Below are positions 1 through 12,107 of a stretch of 64,000 nucleotides of DNA, piece by piece. The DNA comes from Oxyruncus cristatus. Lineage: Eukaryota > Chordata > Aves > Passeriformes > Cotingidae. The stretch covers positions 126,533 to 190,532 of the forward strand of contig VXAY01007012.1 in NCBI GenBank assembly GCA_013399855.1, written 5' to 3'. The notes below the pieces were generated by a model. That model saw only the letters and a program-made list of their open reading frames with translations, had not been told where the DNA came from and made no database searches. Made by a program: the position numbers and the translations under genes. How positions within the stretch are numbered: position 1 is the first letter of the stretch; each line of letters opens with the position of its first letter.

Positions 1-727
1 CCCTGAACTGAGGAAAAACTGGATTCAATAAGAGATCAGACTCTACCCTGATGTAATTTCTAGTCTTTAAACACATATACTCATTTTCTCCTAGAAAGTC
101 CAGTCAATATATACCCCTCTCGCTGTTTCTGCTGGTGAGAGACTAAGGCATGATTACGATTGATGACTCTCTTCCCCAAAGAATTGGTATTGCATCTGCT
201 GAACTCCTGCTCAGAGCAGGACAGAGCTCATAACAGGCTGAAGCTTCTGAGCTGAACGCTGCCTCTTCAGGAATGCTGACACATGCTACACTAATTCACA
301 AGAATGTGAAAGCAATCTCCAGAACATGACAATTCAGTGACTGGCTGCAGTTAGCAAGTGATTGGGAACATGATCTAAAACTCCAGCCTCCCATTTATCT
401 CCAGCTAACTGTTGACAAAACTCTTTTCAGACTTCATGAAATGCGGGCACGTTGTACAGGCATTTAGGCAGGAATTTCTTGGCTTTGGCCCTTGGACACC
501 CTTGTAATTAAATGGTTAAAGAAAGCTTGTCAGAGAGATCAATAATTTTAATTTTCTTTGGCCATGTGTGTGTTCATGTGTGTGCAGAGAAAAAGATGGA
601 TATACATTTAATCTGGCAGCCTTTTGACAATTTAGCTACGTATAGTATAATTTGGAGTTTTTAGTGACTTTGCCTTTCACCCAAGACCACCCCATTAACA
701 GCACTGGTTGGGTGGCCGTGATGCGTT
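1..727. other. Unique non-coding sequence, no gene seen
   Basis: No long reading frame, RNA gene or recognisable repeat is visible. The sequence is mixed in composition, with a short GT-rich patch near 567-583. It ends where a CR1 fragment begins. Confidence 0.5.
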
Positions 728-976
728 CATAGAATCAGAGAATCATAGAATTGTTTAGGCTGAAAAAAATCCCTAAGAACATCAAGTCCAAGTGTTAACC
801 CAGCACTGCCAAGTCCACCACTAAACCATGTGCCTAAGCACCACGTCCTGCCGGTTTTTGAACACTTCCAGGGATGGTGATTCCAACACTTCCCTGGTCA
901 ACTTGTTGCAGCTCTTGACCGACCTTTCAGCGAAGAAACTGTTCCTGATATCCAACCTAAACGTCCCCTGCTTGCA
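728..976 (-). mobile_element. CR1 LINE 3' fragment
   Basis: Read on the minus strand this is the 3' end of a CR1 non-LTR retrotransposon. The plus strand opens with the complement of the CR1 tail (TCATAGAATC and TCATAGAATTG), then the complement of the ATCAAGTCCA block. Next come the CACTGCCAAGTCCACCACTAAACCATG stretch and CTTCCAGGGATGGTGATTCCA, both typical of avian CR1 copies. The fragment is 5'-truncated, as nearly all CR1 copies are, and has small indels, so it cannot move. It stops near the part encoding the end of ORF2. Confidence 0.9.
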
Positions 977-2929
977 AAAAGTTCTTTGGAAAATTTAACA
1001 CAGCTTTGGTAAAACATCTCACGGTATTTGTGATGGAGCTGGAACTGCTGGCGTGAGGAAGGAGGAGGTCAAGTACCTCACAGCATCCCCCAGGAAGTCT
1101 CTGTTGCCTTTTGGCACACTTCTACTGAGGCTGCCCCTGAGGTGAGGCCACGGGATGCCGCAGCCAAACTGCTTCCTCGCCTTCTGGTTTACCAGGATTT
1201 AGGCAAGTTGCTGCTCGACAAGCTGCGTTTTCAGCAGTGCTCAGGGACAACTTTTTTTGGGCCGGCAGTTGGGGCTATGTTTTTAACACTACTCCACACC
1301 TGCAGTGCACCCAACATTTAAAAAAGTTGGTCTCTACCTCATTCTACTCCAATGTAAAAGAGAGTGAAGAATCCATATCTCCAGGTTAAATAAGGAGGAA
1401 AAGATCTTATTTCGAAAGGGAAAATGCTGCAGACCAGTAATTTCTAACAAGAAAACGTGAGTTCATTTACTTTCATACCTTTCATAGAAATCTACCAAGA
1501 GTTGATTTTTTTTTTTTTTCTCATTTGGGTTTTTTGTTTCCTGATGGTAATATCAACAATAAAAAAATAAATAAATGTAAAGAGTTGAGGAAATAAAATT
1601 AATTCTGGATCATAAAGCTTCTTCCAAATGCACATTTGCACAAGGAAAACCTAGCAAAATTATTTTGGCACAGGGCCTGAGACACAGTCACTTCAAATGG
1701 AGAAGGACAATAATCTCCTACTAAAGATCTCTTTTTGCACTTTTTTTGACCCATAGGTTCTCTCTTCATACCATCCCTGGATTTTCTTACTTCACTTTCT
1801 TCCCTCTTTCATTTTCCTATGCTTTGGCAGAATAGCCCAAGGGCAGTTGTAACCAGTGCCAGGTTGTTATTCCTATTTGCACAGGAGAGGAGCTAATCCT
1901 GTAGAGCTTCTTCATAGAAAATTAAAATGAAAGCTTTGTCCTAATCACTTCCTTCATGAGCAGACCTGAGCTCCACACGGGATATTTGTATTTTTCCAGT
2001 CAAGGATGTAAAGTAGTTTTGAAGTTTGGACCTTTAAGAGCAGCTGAGCATCTGATCAGATAGGCAGAATTGCTGGAGCCCAAAAACCTCCCAATTCAAC
2101 TTGAATTTAGCTGTTAGCAATTTCCAATTAATACCCTGGCTTGAGTTGGCTGAATTCTCTGATTAAACAAAACTCTCTAAATTTAGAACATTTTATATTG
2201 AGCTAAATGATAAATGCTCTTCAAAACTGATTCTGATCAAAGTGAAATGTATAAAGTTAAAGGTTTCAAACAAAACTTACTGAAAACTCATTTTCAACAT
2301 AATTTTGAGATTTTCTGCTGAAATCAAGGGTACAAGCTGCAATCTGTAAACTAAGTCATTCACTTGGTATCTTTTTTTTGCATAGGCTCTTATTCCAAAT
2401 ATCAGCATTTATTTACTTTTAGTTGTGCAATTAGATTAATTTGGAACAGAGGTGTTCAGTGTGGGTGCTACTTACTCTATTGGCACATACTGCTTGGGTT
2501 GAGATCTTGGTGATGGAAGACACAGAAAATGGGATAAGAAGAGGAGATCAAACCCTGATCTTTGGAAAATGCTGCACTAGCAGATTTTCTGTAGTAGCAA
2601 TGACAGAAAACCCTCCTTTTTCTGTGTTATTTCCAAGTTCTGAAAGTAGAAAAATCACCTTTTTGCTATAAACTTCCCTGTTTTTTCTGTCCTTATCTTC
2701 AGGTTCATGCCAAATCATGAACTGCACAGGAAAAATATTTGCTTAAGCAAACAACATAACAACTTGGTGCCAAAACCGTGTTGACCAATTCCGTGCAAAT
2801 TCTGCTGATACTACTTGGTTTTGAAGATCCTTTACAAATCCTTAGCCCTCTGAACAGCTGGGTTTGGTCTGGAGAGCAGCATCTACAAGAACAAACTCTT
2901 ATTTCAGGACCTATTTCTCTGTGAATCTT
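977..2929. other. Unique non-coding sequence
   Basis: Nothing recognisable as a gene. A moderately GC-rich patch lies at 1021-1240, a 14-base T run at 1506-1519 and an A-rich patch at 1561-1600. The 76-codon frame at 2441-2671 has no splice context or family resemblance and is probably chance. Confidence 0.45.
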
Positions 2930-3100
2930 AATCACAGAGGATCAGAGAACTGGTAATGTTGAAAGGGACCACCGGAGGTCCTCTAGTTCAAGCTCCCTGT
3001 TCAAGCAAGAGTGCTCCCCTAGAGCCTGTGCCTCAGGATTGTGTTCTGATGGCTTTTGAATATCTCCAGGGGAGGATACTCCACAAGTTCTCTAGGTAAA
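2930..3100 (-). mobile_element. CR1 LINE 3' fragment (older, divergent)
   Basis: The plus strand reads AATCACAGAGGATCAGAGAA, then TTGAAAGGGACC, GAGGTCCTCTAGTTCAAG, CTCAAG-like GTTCAAGCAAGAG and TTTTGAATATCTCCAGG. This is the order of blocks in the complement of a CR1 3' end. Divergence is clearly higher than in the copy at 0.7 kb, and the right edge fades around 3100. Confidence 0.75.
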
Positions 3101-4129
3101 TGCATCCAAAGTCAATGCAATCAAAGGTCTCCTTTCCACTCTAATATAATATAGTTGCCCACGCTGTGAGACTCTGAGAACCCCAGGAGTGGCTAGTCAC
3201 AGAAATACAGAAGTTTGACCATTTATAAATCTAAAAAATCTTTAGGTATGGAAGTTCCTGTTTTACATCCTCACATCCAGGTTTTACCTTTGATTGGTGA
3301 TACGTAGAAGTGTGGCATTCCAAAAATCTCAAAGTCCTTCAGTTACACTGGTGGTCGTTCCCATTAAAGCCATGGTCATCCACTGGGACATATCACAAAA
3401 ATAGAGGTGGATACTGTTATTTACTGAGAGAATTCACAGTAACATGAGGCAAACTGTAACAAATACTGAGAAGTAACAAATGCAGAGGTTTTGATATAAA
3501 GAAAATTAGCATCATGAACATGAAGACGGAAATCATTTGAGGCTTTTTCTCTCTTTTTGCTAGGGAAGTGAAGTCTTGGAAGCTCAGTTTCACCTGGTCC
3601 ATATCTTAAATCATAGCCTCCTATACAGTAGTCACCTCAAGCTGAAATCCGTTCCTGGTCATGCTACAAAGTGCTATACACCAAAGACATCCCTTTCACA
3701 ACAGGGTTTGCCACTGAAATAGGAATTTACAGTGCAGACAAGCAAGTCTAATAATTAAAGAATGGGACAGAAAACAGAATCAAAACATTCTGTCCATATA
3801 GCTTGTCCTTGAACTAGAACCACAGAGTACACTAGACCCAAACTACATTGCCAAATATAAAAGCAATCTCAGGTTTTGAGACTTGGGGTTGAAGGGTTTT
3901 TTTTGGCAAAAAATTGTATTTCTTTGTTTTGTTTTCTTTTGTTTTCCAAGTTACGTGTGCTGCCCCCTGTAATATCCCTCAGTGGCTGAATGATCTTGTG
4001 GGCTGAGCAGTCTGTAGCCTGCTTTGATTTTCAAAAGAAATCTCAAGTGTGCACGATACGACTTGGTTATTTTCCTTCCCCTTTCATTTTTCTGTCAACA
4101 CAATTGTAATACAGAAGGGCTGGTTTGTA
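3101..4129. other. Unique non-coding sequence
   Basis: AT-rich, no gene, no clear repeat. A T-rich stretch with TTTTG motifs lies at 3895-3945. Confidence 0.45.
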
Positions 4130-4620
4130 TTTTGTACGAAATCCTGAGACCATTAAGCAGCCTGCACTTTATCAACCCCTCAATAATTGCACCCCCTGTT
4201 TTTCCCCCCTGCTCACAGGTTATCATCCTGCCATGCTCTGTGCCTTGGATTCAGTCGTCGGTGGCGCGCAAGGAAAGCCTGCAGCAACCAAGCGGGGCAT
4301 TCCCTCAATCTGTATTTAACAGCTAATTGCAAACCTGTTCCTTGAAGTACAGCCACAATTTCTTGCTCTGCTGCGAAGTCTTTGATATCAACCTGCCGCT
4401 TTTGGAAAGATTACAACCTGTGCACTCGGTTACTCTGGTCAGATGTGCGCAAGAACATCAAGTATGAAAGTAAAAGTTGCTTTCTCCGGCGCGTGTGAAC
4501 CCAACAAACCTCTCAATTGCTACGTTAGATATGCTTCAAACCAGTGCAACCCTGCAGGGCAGGCTCTTTGAGGGGATGGGAAGGGAAATTTCCGGCAAGG
4601 AAACTGAATTTCTGGGTGGG
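4130..4620. promoter_or_regulatory. CpG-retaining segment, candidate regulatory element
   Basis: CpG dinucleotides cluster here (for example GTCGTCGGTGGCGCGCAAGG near 4255 and CTCCGGCGCGTG near 4485) although the flanks are AT-rich and nearly CpG-free. The interval also has AATAATTG and CTAATTGC homeodomain-like cores. No frame looks coding. CpG retention in otherwise neutral vertebrate DNA is compatible with an unmethylated or conserved regulatory element. That role is inference only. Confidence 0.3.
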
Positions 4621-5003
4621 AGGGGAGGGATGAAACTGAGAGGGCACCCCAGGTGCAGGGTATTTCTCACATATTTTGCCAGAACTTTACTCACATCAAG
4701 TAAAGATCTGTCCTCCCCCCAGTAGCTTAGCGTTGGGTATTGTTCTCATTTCCAGCAAAGTAAATCCAGAATGGCACCCTAACAGGGAATTCAACAGGAT
4801 TTTAATCCAGATTTATAACTTAAGAAAGAGACATGACACACATTGAACAGGAACTCAAAATGACACTTTCCAAGTAAGTTGCTCAAGCTAATACCTATCA
4901 ATAGTGAGTTAAACCCAGAGTGCACAGAGCCCAGAACAAAAAGCTATCCATCACTTACACACAGGAGAGATGTGCTGAAGGAAATAAAAGCTTACATGAC
5001 TTT
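4621..5003. other. Unique non-coding sequence
   Basis: No gene or repeat recognised between the CpG-rich patch and the next CR1 copy. Confidence 0.4.
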
Positions 5004-5300
5004 GAATCATAGGAATAATTTGGATTGGAAGCCAACTTTAAAGGTCACCTATTTCCCCTACCCTATAATAAGCAAGGACATCTTCCACTAGATCAGGTTG
5101 CTCAGAGCCTCATCCAGCCTGACCTTGAATGTTTGCATGGATGGGACATCCACCACCCCTCTGGGTAACCTGAGTTGTGCCTCACCATCCTCATTGTAAA
5201 AAATCTTCTTCCTTATGTCCAATATAAATTGACCTTCTTTTAGTTTTAACCCATTACCCCTTGTCCTTTCACTATGGGCTCTGCTGAAAAGTCAGTCCCC
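5004..5300 (-). mobile_element. CR1 LINE 3' fragment
   Basis: Complement of a CR1 3' end. The plus strand runs from GAATCATAGGAATAATTTGG through TCTTCCACTAGATCAGGTTG, CCAGCCTGACCTTGAATG and CCACCCCTCTGGGTAACCTG to AACCCATTACCCCTTGTCCT. The last block lies in the region encoding the C-terminal end of ORF2. About 300 bp are kept with several small differences; no open frame survives. Confidence 0.9.
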
Positions 5301-5919
5301 GCTTGCTATAATATGCTAATATTTGGAGTCCACTAAATGGGCTTAAAATTATTGATCTTTTGTACAGTCAGGTTTGTGTAATTTGAATGTCCTCCATACC
5401 TCTGGCTCTTCACTAATATTTTAGTGGAGTCCATGTCAACGTTAATGCGTTGCCACAAGTGTGTCTGTAGTCTGACACTAGGGAGCTGTGCATAAATGCA
5501 TAAACTAACTAGGTATTGATTTGCTCTTTCTTTTCTAGAAAAGGAGTTTGAGCAGAGTGGCGTCAGGAAATGCTGACTGTATTGGAGGTTTTGAGACATC
5601 TTTGGCTCCAGGCAGTCTTACCTTATACCTGGGTATGGTCCAGGGTTTGCACTGGCTGCGGACGAAGACATCAGTCCATGGTGATTTTTTTTTTTTTTTT
5701 TTTGCAGACTCATCTATAATTTTGAATACTGTTTGAGTAGGAGCATTTCCTTATAAGTTTGCAGCTTCTCTATGTTCCCCATGTGATCACTGCACCACTT
5801 TTTGTCCACACTGGAAAATCATTTATCCATCCACACTCAACATGTTCTTAAAAAATAGAGTCTAGCAATTTTTTTATTCTAGGCTAGGTATGCAAGATCC
5901 TGCTTCAACCTAGAAATCA
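5301..5919. other. Unique non-coding sequence with a 19-base T run
   Basis: A T19 tract at 5685-5703 is followed directly by GCAG. This resembles a splice acceptor on the plus strand, but no coding frame follows. Otherwise nothing is recognised. Confidence 0.4.
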
Positions 5920-6050
5920 AGGCCCATGGCAGGGAGATTGAAATGAGATGATCCTTAAAATCCCTTCCAACCCAACTCAACCCAAACCGTACCAGGATAT
6001 GATATGGTATGATGGGATGGGATAGGATAGGACAGGATGGGATAGGATAC
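5920..6050 (+). mobile_element. CR1 LINE 3' end with pentanucleotide tail
   Basis: GGCCCATGGCAGGGAGATTG, then GAGATGATCCTTAAAATCCC and TTCCAACCCAACTCAACCC match the last ~75 bp of CR1 in plus orientation. The usual ATTCTATG octamer tail is replaced by a period-5 array (GATGG/GATAG/GATAT units) from about 5994 to 6050. The array either grew from the CR1 tail or was already at the insertion site. Confidence 0.75.
5994..6050. repeat. Pentanucleotide microsatellite (GATGG/GATAG)n
   Basis: About eleven degenerate 5-bp units built on GATGG and GATAG, directly after the CR1 tail. A sister array of similar units is at 49350-49406. Confidence 0.85.
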
Positions 6051-9000
6051 TTCTCCACTCCAAATATACCCTTTCCTGACTGTGCATGTAGCCATCATCT
6101 ACAGGGTATATTGGCAGGGACTTGATAACTGTCAGTGAGTTAATGGGGTTGTCAAACAACTTTTTTGCCTCCATCTGAGGTCAGGGATTACATGAAGACT
6201 CTGGGCTGAGGTTCAGTACAGGAAGGGAATGAAAAATTCTTGCAGATTGTAGAAGAAGCAGCTGGAAAGACCATCCTCATACATCTGTACCAGAAGAACA
6301 AATGTCAGACTAAATGATCAGCAGAAGTTATATATTAAAAAAAATTTAAGCACTGAAGAGGCAGCTACAATCATCTTGCATGAGTGTTTGCAGCAGACAG
6401 TCTAAAGAACTTAACTAAGGAGTGGACATTTTTGTTTTGGAACCTGAATTCAAATTATTCTTTAGACATCAACACTTTCCAATTTGTCTACAGCCTGGTT
6501 TAATTATGAATACCAGAATGGCACATATTATTTCTGTATAAGTCTTAGTGATGTCACGTATCTGAATAACATCACCTTCTACATGTTGGGACCATATCCT
6601 GCGCTTTAGGAACTTTTACAGAAAATGAGCTTATGCAGAAAATAATCTTCATGTGTTTTGGAAGCCTTTTCTAAACCATTATTTTCCAGAATGTCTATGG
6701 ATTGTATGTTTATGCACATATTTGTGAATGCACTGTGTACATATGCACCTCTTGAACCTCGTACCGCAGTTCCAGTATGTGATTTGCCTACCTGTCTGTT
6801 AGTCATGATTCTCACACCTAAGCACCCTTTTCTGAGATGTTTAAGTGGGACTAAGTACTTGTGTTATCAAAATCTGGGGAAAAGTCTCTGGGTGTTAAAC
6901 CTGAACACTTCCTGAAATTCTCCCAATAGCAGCTTACATCACTTGAAGAAGTCACTCAGGTTTTTGTCCTCATGCAAGGGAATTATTTATTTAAAGACAC
7001 GGGATTCCAGCAGCTGCTTTAATAAAATGAAGCTGAGCTCCACAAATGGTGATTCAAATAGAGCTGAATAATTTCTGCTATGTTTGGGGCTCTATTTACA
7101 TGACTAGTGGTACTTGCTGCAGTGCAAGAAAAGGATAATATTTCTTCATTGCTTCTTATTCTCATGTATGAAACCACAAATTGGAGGAACACCAAAGAAT
7201 GTTTTCATAGAGCTTCATGCACATTAATCACTCTAGAGACTTCAAACAGTTGTATGTACAACATTATAAAACTGAGAATAGAAAGACCTGAACTAAAATC
7301 TTGGAACTGAACAACTTGAAGTGTTGAGAGTGCATTAAATCAAAAACTGGATTCAGACCTGAAATTTTCAAATGGCATCAATCTGGCTTCCCAGCGAGCA
7401 GAACCTAAAGCCCAGTAACAAGTCAAGCATGAATTTAGGGAAGTTTAAATGCCACTTTTAAATCAGGGGGGTTGGCTCATTTCTGGAATACACAAGTACC
7501 AAGATGAATACTACAGGTTAAAGAATTTTACCTTTGACTTTAACAGGAACAGGACTGTTGCCAAAGCGCCTTTGTTGTTGGCGGTGTTACTACAACAAAT
7601 ATTGAAATCAATTTATCGACTATGGGTTTGGAAGTTCAACTTAAATTCACATAGTCTTGGACCTTCATTTTGTCTTGGGATATAAGAGAAAAAGATCTCT
7701 TCCATTACTCCTCACAGAAGAATGGTTTGTTCCTGCAGAACAATTGACTTTCCAATTTTCCACATCAGGACTTTATTCTCTTTACTGCTGAGTTTACCAT
7801 ACAAAGTCACAAACATATTCATTTCTCTTTTGCTAGCAATTAGTTCTCCAAGACATAGGCAGATGTTACTCTTTAGCTGTAGCCTAAATATGTGAGCTCC
7901 TATTTGCCATAAGATGTAATAGATCATGTTCCACATACAATTTTCAAATGACTTCAAACCTCAATCATAATAAAGACTCAAGAGTTAATGTTCCTTTCAT
8001 CTGTAGATTATTACTGAACATTTCTAATAATCTAGTTAAGTTGTATAAAAAGCACAGAAAGAGACATGAAACAGATTTCTCTTCTCATTTTCTTCAATAC
8101 CAACGGAAAGAAAAAGAAAAATCCAACAATGGCACGATTTTTCTTTCCCTTTTTACTTTAATATTTACTTTCTTTTAAAAGAAAATAGGTTGCAAGCAGC
8201 TAGGAAAGCTATTAAGTGTTGTTCTTCTTTTCTGTTTCACCTGTGAAATACCACACAGAGATTTTAATCTTTGCTTCCTTTTTTCCTCTTTAATTCATTT
8301 GTTTACATGGAACTAAAATTTCTTTGATCCAAAGAAAGAAAACTATAGCCACAGTTTACTTTTTTTAATGCTCATTTTATGCCTTTAAATAATAACTGCA
8401 CGTTTAACAGGTACGAGTTCATTGAAAGGCTGGTGATATGCCTTGATAATTACACTGTACCAGTCAATAATTACCACTGCCAATGACACATTCACATCCC
8501 ACCCCAAGGACATGGAGGGGAGAGAAAAAGCAAGATGTGAGCCAGGTACAAAGGAAAGGAGGAAAGAGGGGTGGAAAGTGATTCCCAGCAGGTGGGAGAT
8601 TGTGTAAGGGTTTTTTCTAAGCTAAAGATGCAACAGAATCTCCTCCGCCCCTCCTGCGATTCTTATTTTGGGTTAAGTGACATGGGCCAATAGGCTGGAT
8701 ATTGGTTCATGTATCTAGTATGGATCCTTGAGCTGGGACACGTGGGTTGGTGAGAAATGTGGTTGTGGCCAAAAGCTCATGAGGAAATGCTGGACGTGAC
8801 TCATCTGAGATACAATTCCTCCAGCTTTGCAAGAACGTAACTGGGAGCAACTGAAAGTCAAAGTGACACAAATACATTTCAGCATTTCCGACCAAAGCAC
8901 TCATGAAATTCTTTTCCTTTCCCCAAAATGTGACATTTTGTCCCAAATCAGACTGCGAATAATTGTTGACAGAGGGGAAATTTCTCTGTGGGGAAATTCC

Positions 9001-9535
9001 AACTTTGGTTCTGATAATCTATATTTGTCCAGAAGCACCAGACATTTCTTAGCTATTTATCGTTGTTTATATTCAAGATGACCTTTCCAAACAGACATGA
9101 AAATATTTGGTCTCTGCTATTTAGGTCTTGCATCATGTTATAACTTAAATACTTAGTTCATTTAAACTGCTCACATACATAAAAATTATACTGTTGCTTA
9201 GAAAATGAAAACTTTTTCCCTCATCTACCCTGAATGTACAAAAAGCTGTGTAATATTTTATCTTATTCAAAGTTTTAGAGGACAAGGAGAGAGAAATTGA
9301 GATGGATACCATTCTCAAAAAATATTTAACTGGGAAATTTTCAGAGCTCTGAAAAAGATCTGAAAGAAAACAAGACTCAAAAAATGACTGATAGGTCACA
9401 AGTGATTAATTTCTACAACAGAAGGGGGAAAAATAGGGAAAGGGTTGCCTATTCTTCTTCAAATCAGCTTAATTATGTCATTTAGAGTCCAGAATGTCTG
9501 ACCCGTGGGAATCTGAGTGCTGAAAAATAAAAAAA
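6051..9535. other. Gene-free unique sequence
   Basis: About 3.5 kb of AT-rich sequence with no recognisable exon or recent repeat. The stretch around 8400-8500 carries several homeodomain-type cores (GATAATTACA, CAATAATTACC) and could be conserved non-coding DNA, but this is weak. The remaining short frames have neither splice context nor coding composition. Confidence 0.45.
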
Positions 9536-9600
9536 GTGACATTTATTTCATTTTGCCTCAGTTTCCCCATTTGTAGAATTGGCAAGATGCATCTGGTGTG
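9536..9600 (-). mobile_element. Possible MIR SINE remnant
   Basis: The plus strand reads TTTTGCCTCAGTTTCCCCAT followed by TTGTAGAATTGG. This matches the complement of the MIR core (CCTCAGTTTCCTCATCTGTA). MIR is an ancient tRNA-derived SINE shared by amniotes. Only ~50 bp are convincing. Confidence 0.5.
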
Positions 9601-10977
9601 CTGTGCGGAGTGCGCAGAAAACCTTTGAGAATAAAAAGCATTTATAACTTTTTCTCTCTAATTTTTTTTCCCTAAAGAGCTGTCATTCATAGATCTTGGT
9701 GTGCTTTTCAAGCTTCTGCCTCCACCTCCAATTCTCTGCTCTGCAAGCAAAGTTTTGCTGCTGCCAGCTCCTTTTACAACCAGCCAAACTTCTCCGTAAG
9801 TGTAAGCTCTTAAAAAAGTCTCATTTGTTTCGAGCAACCCATTTAAATGAAGAGATGGGTTAATAAGCCCTTGTCAGGACTGATGTTTAGGAATAAATCC
9901 TGCCTTTTCTTAGGAAAACTCTTTGGAAATGAGGTGAGCCATCCCCATCACCCAGAGCAGGACCGGCACTGGACCCCCTCACTTCCCTGCCTGCTCAGCA
10001 ATCCACATTTCTCCATAGCTTTGCTCCATGGGTTGAAGAGGCTGAAGCTTAATGGCTTTTCTTTGCAAACTTCCTTTCAGCACACAGCCCAGCAATTAGT
10101 CCCCAGCCATGCTTCACGACCTCTGGCTGCCCTGCTGTGGGCTTTGATCACAACTTTGCTCGATGACACACATCTAATAACCCACCATGGCACCAACTAA
10201 GCTATCGGGCCCTAATTTATGCCTCACCCCGCATCCTAGGCCAAATAGGGGGTGTAATTAGCTATTATACCAGCCAGAAGTTTGACCTGACCTCCCGTTC
10301 TGAAGTCAAGAAGGGAAAAGGAAAGAGGAAAGCTACTGGAAATGAGTTTCATGGGGCTCTGCAATAAAAAAAGGCAATATCCACCCCTTCACAGAGGAGC
10401 CTGTGCTGGTTTTCAGATTTCCACTGATCTTGTAGTGCCATCAGTAGAAGAAATTGCATAATGACTACCCACTACCTGAAGATATCACTCTTCTTTTAGT
10501 AGAATATAGTTCCTGCACTTCTCCATAGACAGGAGTACAGTCAGATGAATGGAAAATACTAAGAAGCCCAACAGTTTTCTGTATAAATAAATGACATGTG
10601 GAAAGAGGTGTCAAACCCAGAAAGGCTTCTTCTGGGTGCCATCATTTCTGGATTTCACAGTTACTTTTTTTTCATACTTTTTCTGACTCCCTTTTTTTTT
10701 TTTTTTTGTAAGTGACATAGAACCGAGAGGTGACAGCAAGTAGAACAGCAGCAAAAGCAGTTTTATTTCATGTCTATTTTTTCCAGGCTGAAGCAAAATG
10801 TTGCGGCTCTGAGCCCTTGGAAAGGATGTTTATTCTACTCTAAATAAAACTGAAGTATATTTTTAAATGAAACACCACCTCAAATTACTTTGAAAGCATC
10901 CAAATAAAAAACATTTGCATTTTTTCCAAAACGCCTTTCCCATTTTCTACTGCTTTTCTTCCCCCCTCCCCTCCCAG
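9601..10977. other. Unique sequence, moderately GC-rich in part
   Basis: No gene recognised. 9840-10300 is somewhat GC- and CpG-richer, with a 117-codon open frame at 9847-10200 that shows no family resemblance. A T16 run is at 10692-10707. A pyrimidine tract at 10960-10974 ends in CAG, leading into the exon-like interval that follows. Confidence 0.4.
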
Positions 10978-11137
10978 TTTGAAACAAACCGCTTTGATCA
11001 TCATAAATTCAAAAAAAAGCCACATTCCAGTCAGCCCACTTGTATAATTTCAGTGGGAAAAATTCTTATTTGGATCAACCCTTCCGGGCAGTGCAGCCAC
11101 CTCTCCAGAGGTAGAGAGAGAACAGAGCTTGGCAGAG
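10978..11137 (+). other. Exon-shaped interval (acceptor and donor), coding status unclear
   Basis: A strong pyrimidine tract (CCCCCCTCCCCTCCCAG) precedes the interval and a consensus donor (CAGAG then GTGAGT) follows it, 160 nt apart. A frame is open through it but its lysine/serine-rich translation resembles nothing known. It could be an exon of a non-coding RNA or a chance pairing of splice-like motifs. Confidence 0.2.
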
Positions 11138-11809
11138 GTGAGTGGGTTTTCCCCGCTGCCAAGGGAGCAACAGGACAGTGTGGATCATGCTCTCATCTGG
11201 CACACCCCCCAGTACACAGATATCCACCACTCAGAGCAAGCAGAAGAAGGTTCAGGATGTCTCTTAAACCACTTGGAATGGAATGAATGCTCTGTGAGCA
11301 CCCAGCCTCCTGGTGCCTCTAGTTGGGACAACCTCTGTATCCCTGTTGTAGAAGAGCAACGTGACCTGCTGCATCCAATGTTCAATCCACGGAGCAAAGT
11401 TCTTTTGGTACCAAAGGTGGGATCTCTGGTGTGTACACATAAAGGTAGGAAAATGCTGGATGGGTTTTTAGCATCTTTAAGCATGGAGAAGAAACCAGAA
11501 ATAAGGAGCATCATGGGCCATGAGCTGGCAAGTTGTGTGTGTTGTGTTAACTACGGGGTGCTGAGGTTTAGTGTTGTTTTATTTCAGCTACGTCATGGAT
11601 CACAAGTGATTCTTAAAAGATGTCAGAAAATTAAACTGCTAAATACTTTACTTGACCACTTCTCTGTCATATGTTGGAGGAATGAAAACGGTTGTCTTAT
11701 GTGTTTTCATACCCCAAAACTCCGGCACAACTGTTATCTTTCCATTTGTGCTGCCAGCTCAGAGAAACCAAAGTGGATTTTTGCCCTAGGACAGTCTAAA
11801 ATAATCTAA
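11129..11809 (+). other. Long open frame of unknown status (226 codons)
   Basis: This is the longest open frame in the window. It starts at a TTG rather than an ATG, and the first possible internal ATG is far downstream. The translation has no motif, signal peptide or membrane segment that I recognise and is cysteine- and histidine-rich in places. It overlaps a strong splice donor at 11138. It may be a chance frame in a slightly GC-rich patch, a relic, or an exon of an unstudied transcript. I assign no function. Confidence 0.12.
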
Positions 11810-12107
11810 GTTACCATATCAATGATGTACAGAGATTTTGATGTGGCATTCCTTCTTTTAAAGGATTAATTCATAGTTTGTTGCGGAATTTAAAAATGTA
11901 TCTTAAAGGTTTGTATGAATTTCCTTGTGATATAGGTCAGAAAGAAAAAAAAGCTGGCAAAAAATCATTGAAAGAGAAACCATGGGCATGAATATAAAAA
12001 ATGTTTTATCCTTCCATAGATGTTCTATGTCTTTGGTGCTATATTTACACATTTTATTCCACTTGAAAAGAGTCCTAATATTCATATGTGAACTTCTATA
12101 CACTAAG

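Noticed and set aside
5685..5720. A splice acceptor (T19 then GCAG)
   Set aside because: No open frame or donor of any quality follows; T runs ending in GCAG are expected by chance.
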